Shown here one piece after another: positions 6,711 through 7,943 of a stretch of DNA of 7,943 bases; positions within the stretch are counted from its first letter, which is position 1; the number at the start of each line of letters is the position of its first letter. Position numbers and translations under genes: made by a program. The notes under the pieces were generated by a model. That model was not told the origin of the DNA. It saw only the letters and a list, made by a program, of their open reading frames with translations, and did no database searches. The DNA comes from DATFLK01 sp035267815 (GTDB taxonomy: Bacteria; Pseudomonadota; Zetaproteobacteria; Mariprofundales; Mariprofundaceae): NCBI GenBank assembly GCA_035267815.1, contig DATFLK010000137.1, positions 1 to 7,943 on the forward strand. Reading direction: 5' to 3'.

Positions 6711-6714
6711 AAAA

Positions 6715-7677
6715 TCAGAGGGTCTCTAGAGGATGGAGGCAGGCGTAAGCGTGGTCACCCGTCGACAGGCGTCCGTCGAACCGCTCGCAATCGGACTGGG
6801 CTCGTTTGCAGCGCAGCCGAAAGGCGCAGCCGCTATCGGCGGTGTGCTCCGTGTCCTTGGCCAGCGTCGCCGACTCACCACTCCGCTGCGAGGGGTGTGT
6901 GATCGGCCGCGCGTCGAGCAGTACACGCGTGTAGGGATGACGCGGATGCAGGAACACCTTCTCGGTACGGCCATACTCGACGATGCGCCCGGCGAACATC
7001 ACTGCAACCCGGTCCGCCACTTGGCGCACCACGGAGAGGTCGTGCGAGATAAAGAGATAGGAGAGGTGTTGCTCGCGCTGCAGCTGCTTGAGCAGGTTGA
7101 GGATCTGGGCCTGCACCGAGACGTCCAGCGCCGAGACCGGCTCGTCCAGCACTACCAGCTTTGGCGACACCGCCAGCGCCCGAGCAATACCGACACGTTG
7201 CCGCTGGCCGCCCGAGAACTGGTGTGGATAACGTTGCATCGCTTCGGCCTTCAGGCCACACCGTTCCAGCATCTCGGCCACCCGCTGCCGGCGCGCCGCC
7301 GCTCCGAGCTTCGGCTCGTGGACGCGCAGTCCTTCGGCCACGGTCTCGCCGATCCGCATACGAGGATTCAGCGATGCGAAGGGATCCTGGAAGACCATCT
7401 GCATATGCCGGCGCATATGGCGCAGCATCTTGCCGCGCAGGTGAGTAATTTCCTCACCGGCCAGATGGATACGTCCGCTGTCGGCCTCCAGCAGGCGCAT
7501 CACGAGGCGTGCGGTAGTCGACTTGCCACTGCCCGACTCGCCGACGATCGCCAGCGTTTCGCCTTCGGTCAACGAGAAGGAGACATCGGCCACCGCCCGG
7601 GTGAGCTCCCCTGTGGCACGCCACCAGCCGCTTTTCCGAAAACTTTTGTTGAGATCCTCGGCGACCAACAGGCTCAT
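6715..7677 (-). CDS. Oligopeptide/dipeptide ABC transporter ATP-binding protein (OppF/DppF type)
   Basis: A 320-residue ATPase, one of the two nucleotide-binding subunits that power peptide (or nickel/other small solute) uptake by Opp/Dpp-type importers at the inner membrane. Visible motifs: Walker A GESGSGKST at 46-54, Q-loop VFQDPFASLNPR at 95-106, signature FSGGQRQRV at 154-162, Walker B LVVLDEP at 174-180, D-loop SALD at 182-185 and the switch His212 in ISHDLS. HPRHPYTR at 244-251 is the typical start of the oligopeptide transporter C-terminal region. After it come four cysteines, Cys284, 290, 297 and 313 (C-x5-C-x6-C-x15-C). The ATG at 7677 overlaps the upstream ATPase stop as ATGA and has GAAGGAG seven bases before it. 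Length and N-terminus are those of OppF/DppF. The permeases and binding protein are not in the window, so the substrate cannot be named; peptides are the default guess. Confidence 0.92.
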   Translation of the reverse strand: MSLLVAEDLNKSFRKSGWWRATGELTRAVADVSFSLTEGETLAIVGESGSGKSTTARLVMRLLEADSGRIHLAGEEITHLRGKMLRHMRRHMQMVFQDPFASLNPRMRIGETVAEGLRVHEPKLGAAARRQRVAEMLERCGLKAEAMQRYPHQFSGGQRQRVGIARALAVSPKLVVLDEPVSALDVSVQAQILNLLKQLQREQHLSYLFISHDLSVVRQVADRVAVMFAGRIVEYGRTEKVFLHPRHPYTRVLLDARPITHPSQRSGESATLAKDTEHTADSGCAFRLRCKRAQSDCERFDGRLSTGDHAYACLHPLETL

Positions 7678-7943
7678 GCAGACACTCCTTCACCGTTGCG
7701 CGACGCCTGGCGGACCCGTTCGACATGCACACAACGCGCCCGATGGGAGCCCTCATGCCAGGCATCCTCCGCCACCGGCCGTTCACATGCGGTGTCCGCC
7801 CAGCGGCAGCGCGACGCAAACCGGCACCCGTCGGGCCACTGGCCGGGTGACGGCACCTGTCCGGCAATAACCGGAAAGGCAGCATGGCGGGCTGCCACCT
7901 CGGGGCGGCACGCCATCAGCGCCCGGGTGTAAGGATGGGCCGG
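7674..7943 (-). CDS. Oligopeptide/dipeptide ABC transporter ATP-binding protein (OppD/DppD type), C-terminal end
   Basis: Only the last 89 residues are present; the 5' part lies beyond the right edge. The fragment opens with PAHPYTRALMACRPE, the conserved HPYTRAL motif that begins the C-terminal region of peptide-transporter ATPases. It continues with a GQVPSPGQWPDGC segment typical of OppD/DppD (family form: G.VP....P.GC.F..RC). Four cysteines follow the pattern C-x5-C-x6-C-x17-C, the last in RARCVHV. In some OppD/DppD proteins such cysteines bind a [4Fe-4S] cluster; whether they do here is inference. The stop overlaps the start of the OppF/DppF-type gene by four bases, the usual OppD-OppF order. 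The ATPase core motifs are outside the window, so assignment rests on this end and the gene order. Confidence 0.9.
   Translation of the reverse strand, partial: PAHPYTRALMACRPEVAARHAAFPVIAGQVPSPGQWPDGCRFASRCRWADTACERPVAEDAWHEGSHRARCVHVERVRQASRNGEGVSA
7685..7691 (-). promoter_or_regulatory. Ribosome binding site of the OppF/DppF-type gene
   Basis: GAAGGAG on the minus strand ends seven bases before ATG 7677 and lies inside the end of the upstream ATPase gene, consistent with coupled translation of the pair. Confidence 0.7.

Noticed and set aside
6698..6712. TTG at 6712 as the helicase start
   Set aside because: It adds only five residues, overlaps the ribosome binding site of ATG 6697, and has weak upstream purines. 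It cannot be fully excluded.
6733..7932. A 399-codon plus-strand open frame opposite the ABC ATPase genes
   Set aside because: It lies wholly antisense to two genes with clear family motifs. Long antisense frames are common in GC-rich coding sequence, and its translation shows no recognisable domain.
1..7943. Mobile element, CRISPR array, defence island or biosynthetic cluster
   Set aside because: No transposase, integrase, terminal repeats, regularly spaced repeats or clustered accessory enzymes are visible. The genes are housekeeping types with even base composition.

Overview
The window is compact, GC-rich (about 60% by eye) bacterial chromosome with short intergenic gaps and ordinary housekeeping genes. 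The IlvD start is very close to the E. coli type, and SixA and a YoaA/DinG-type helicase are also present. Together these suggest a gammaproteobacterium. The quinolinate synthase is the longer, Bacillus-like type rather than the E. coli type, which fits an environmental gammaproteobacterium better than an enteric one. I cannot name a genus from the sequence alone. I see no insertion sequence, phage gene, tRNA, rRNA or CRISPR array.

Left part: the first 122 codons of ilvD (minus strand) run off the left edge. A 268-base intergenic region separates it from a plus-strand cluster reading away from it: nadA (quinolinate synthase, de novo NAD synthesis), an exported coiled-coil protein with a C-terminal OmpA-type peptidoglycan-binding domain, and a large LOG-family (nucleoside-monophosphate phosphoribohydrolase-like) protein. 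nadA and the OmpA-like gene are 10 bases apart, and the OmpA-like and LOG genes overlap by 8 bases, so the three are probably cotranscribed. A strong Shine-Dalgarno sequence in the intergenic region serves not nadA directly but a 16-codon reading frame whose stop overlaps the nadA start as ATGA. This is the most unusual small-scale signal in the window.

Right part: everything from 4263 to the right edge is on the minus strand. In transcription order it holds the end of an OppD/DppD-type ABC ATPase, a complete OppF/DppF-type ATPase (ATGA overlap), a DinG/YoaA-type iron-sulfur helicase starting 17 bases after it, a 110-base gap, and a SixA-type phosphohistidine phosphatase with its own strong ribosome binding site. 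The SixA gene converges on the LOG gene with only three bases between the two stop codons.

Functionally the window covers branched-chain amino acid synthesis, NAD synthesis, envelope anchoring, nucleotide metabolism, phosphohistidine signalling, DNA repair and peptide uptake. I found no convincing new multi-gene system. The points worth a second look are the mini-frame before nadA, the tightly coupled OmpA-like/LOG pair, the Arg-to-Gln change in the SixA signature motif, and paired four-cysteine motifs at the C-termini of both ABC ATPases.
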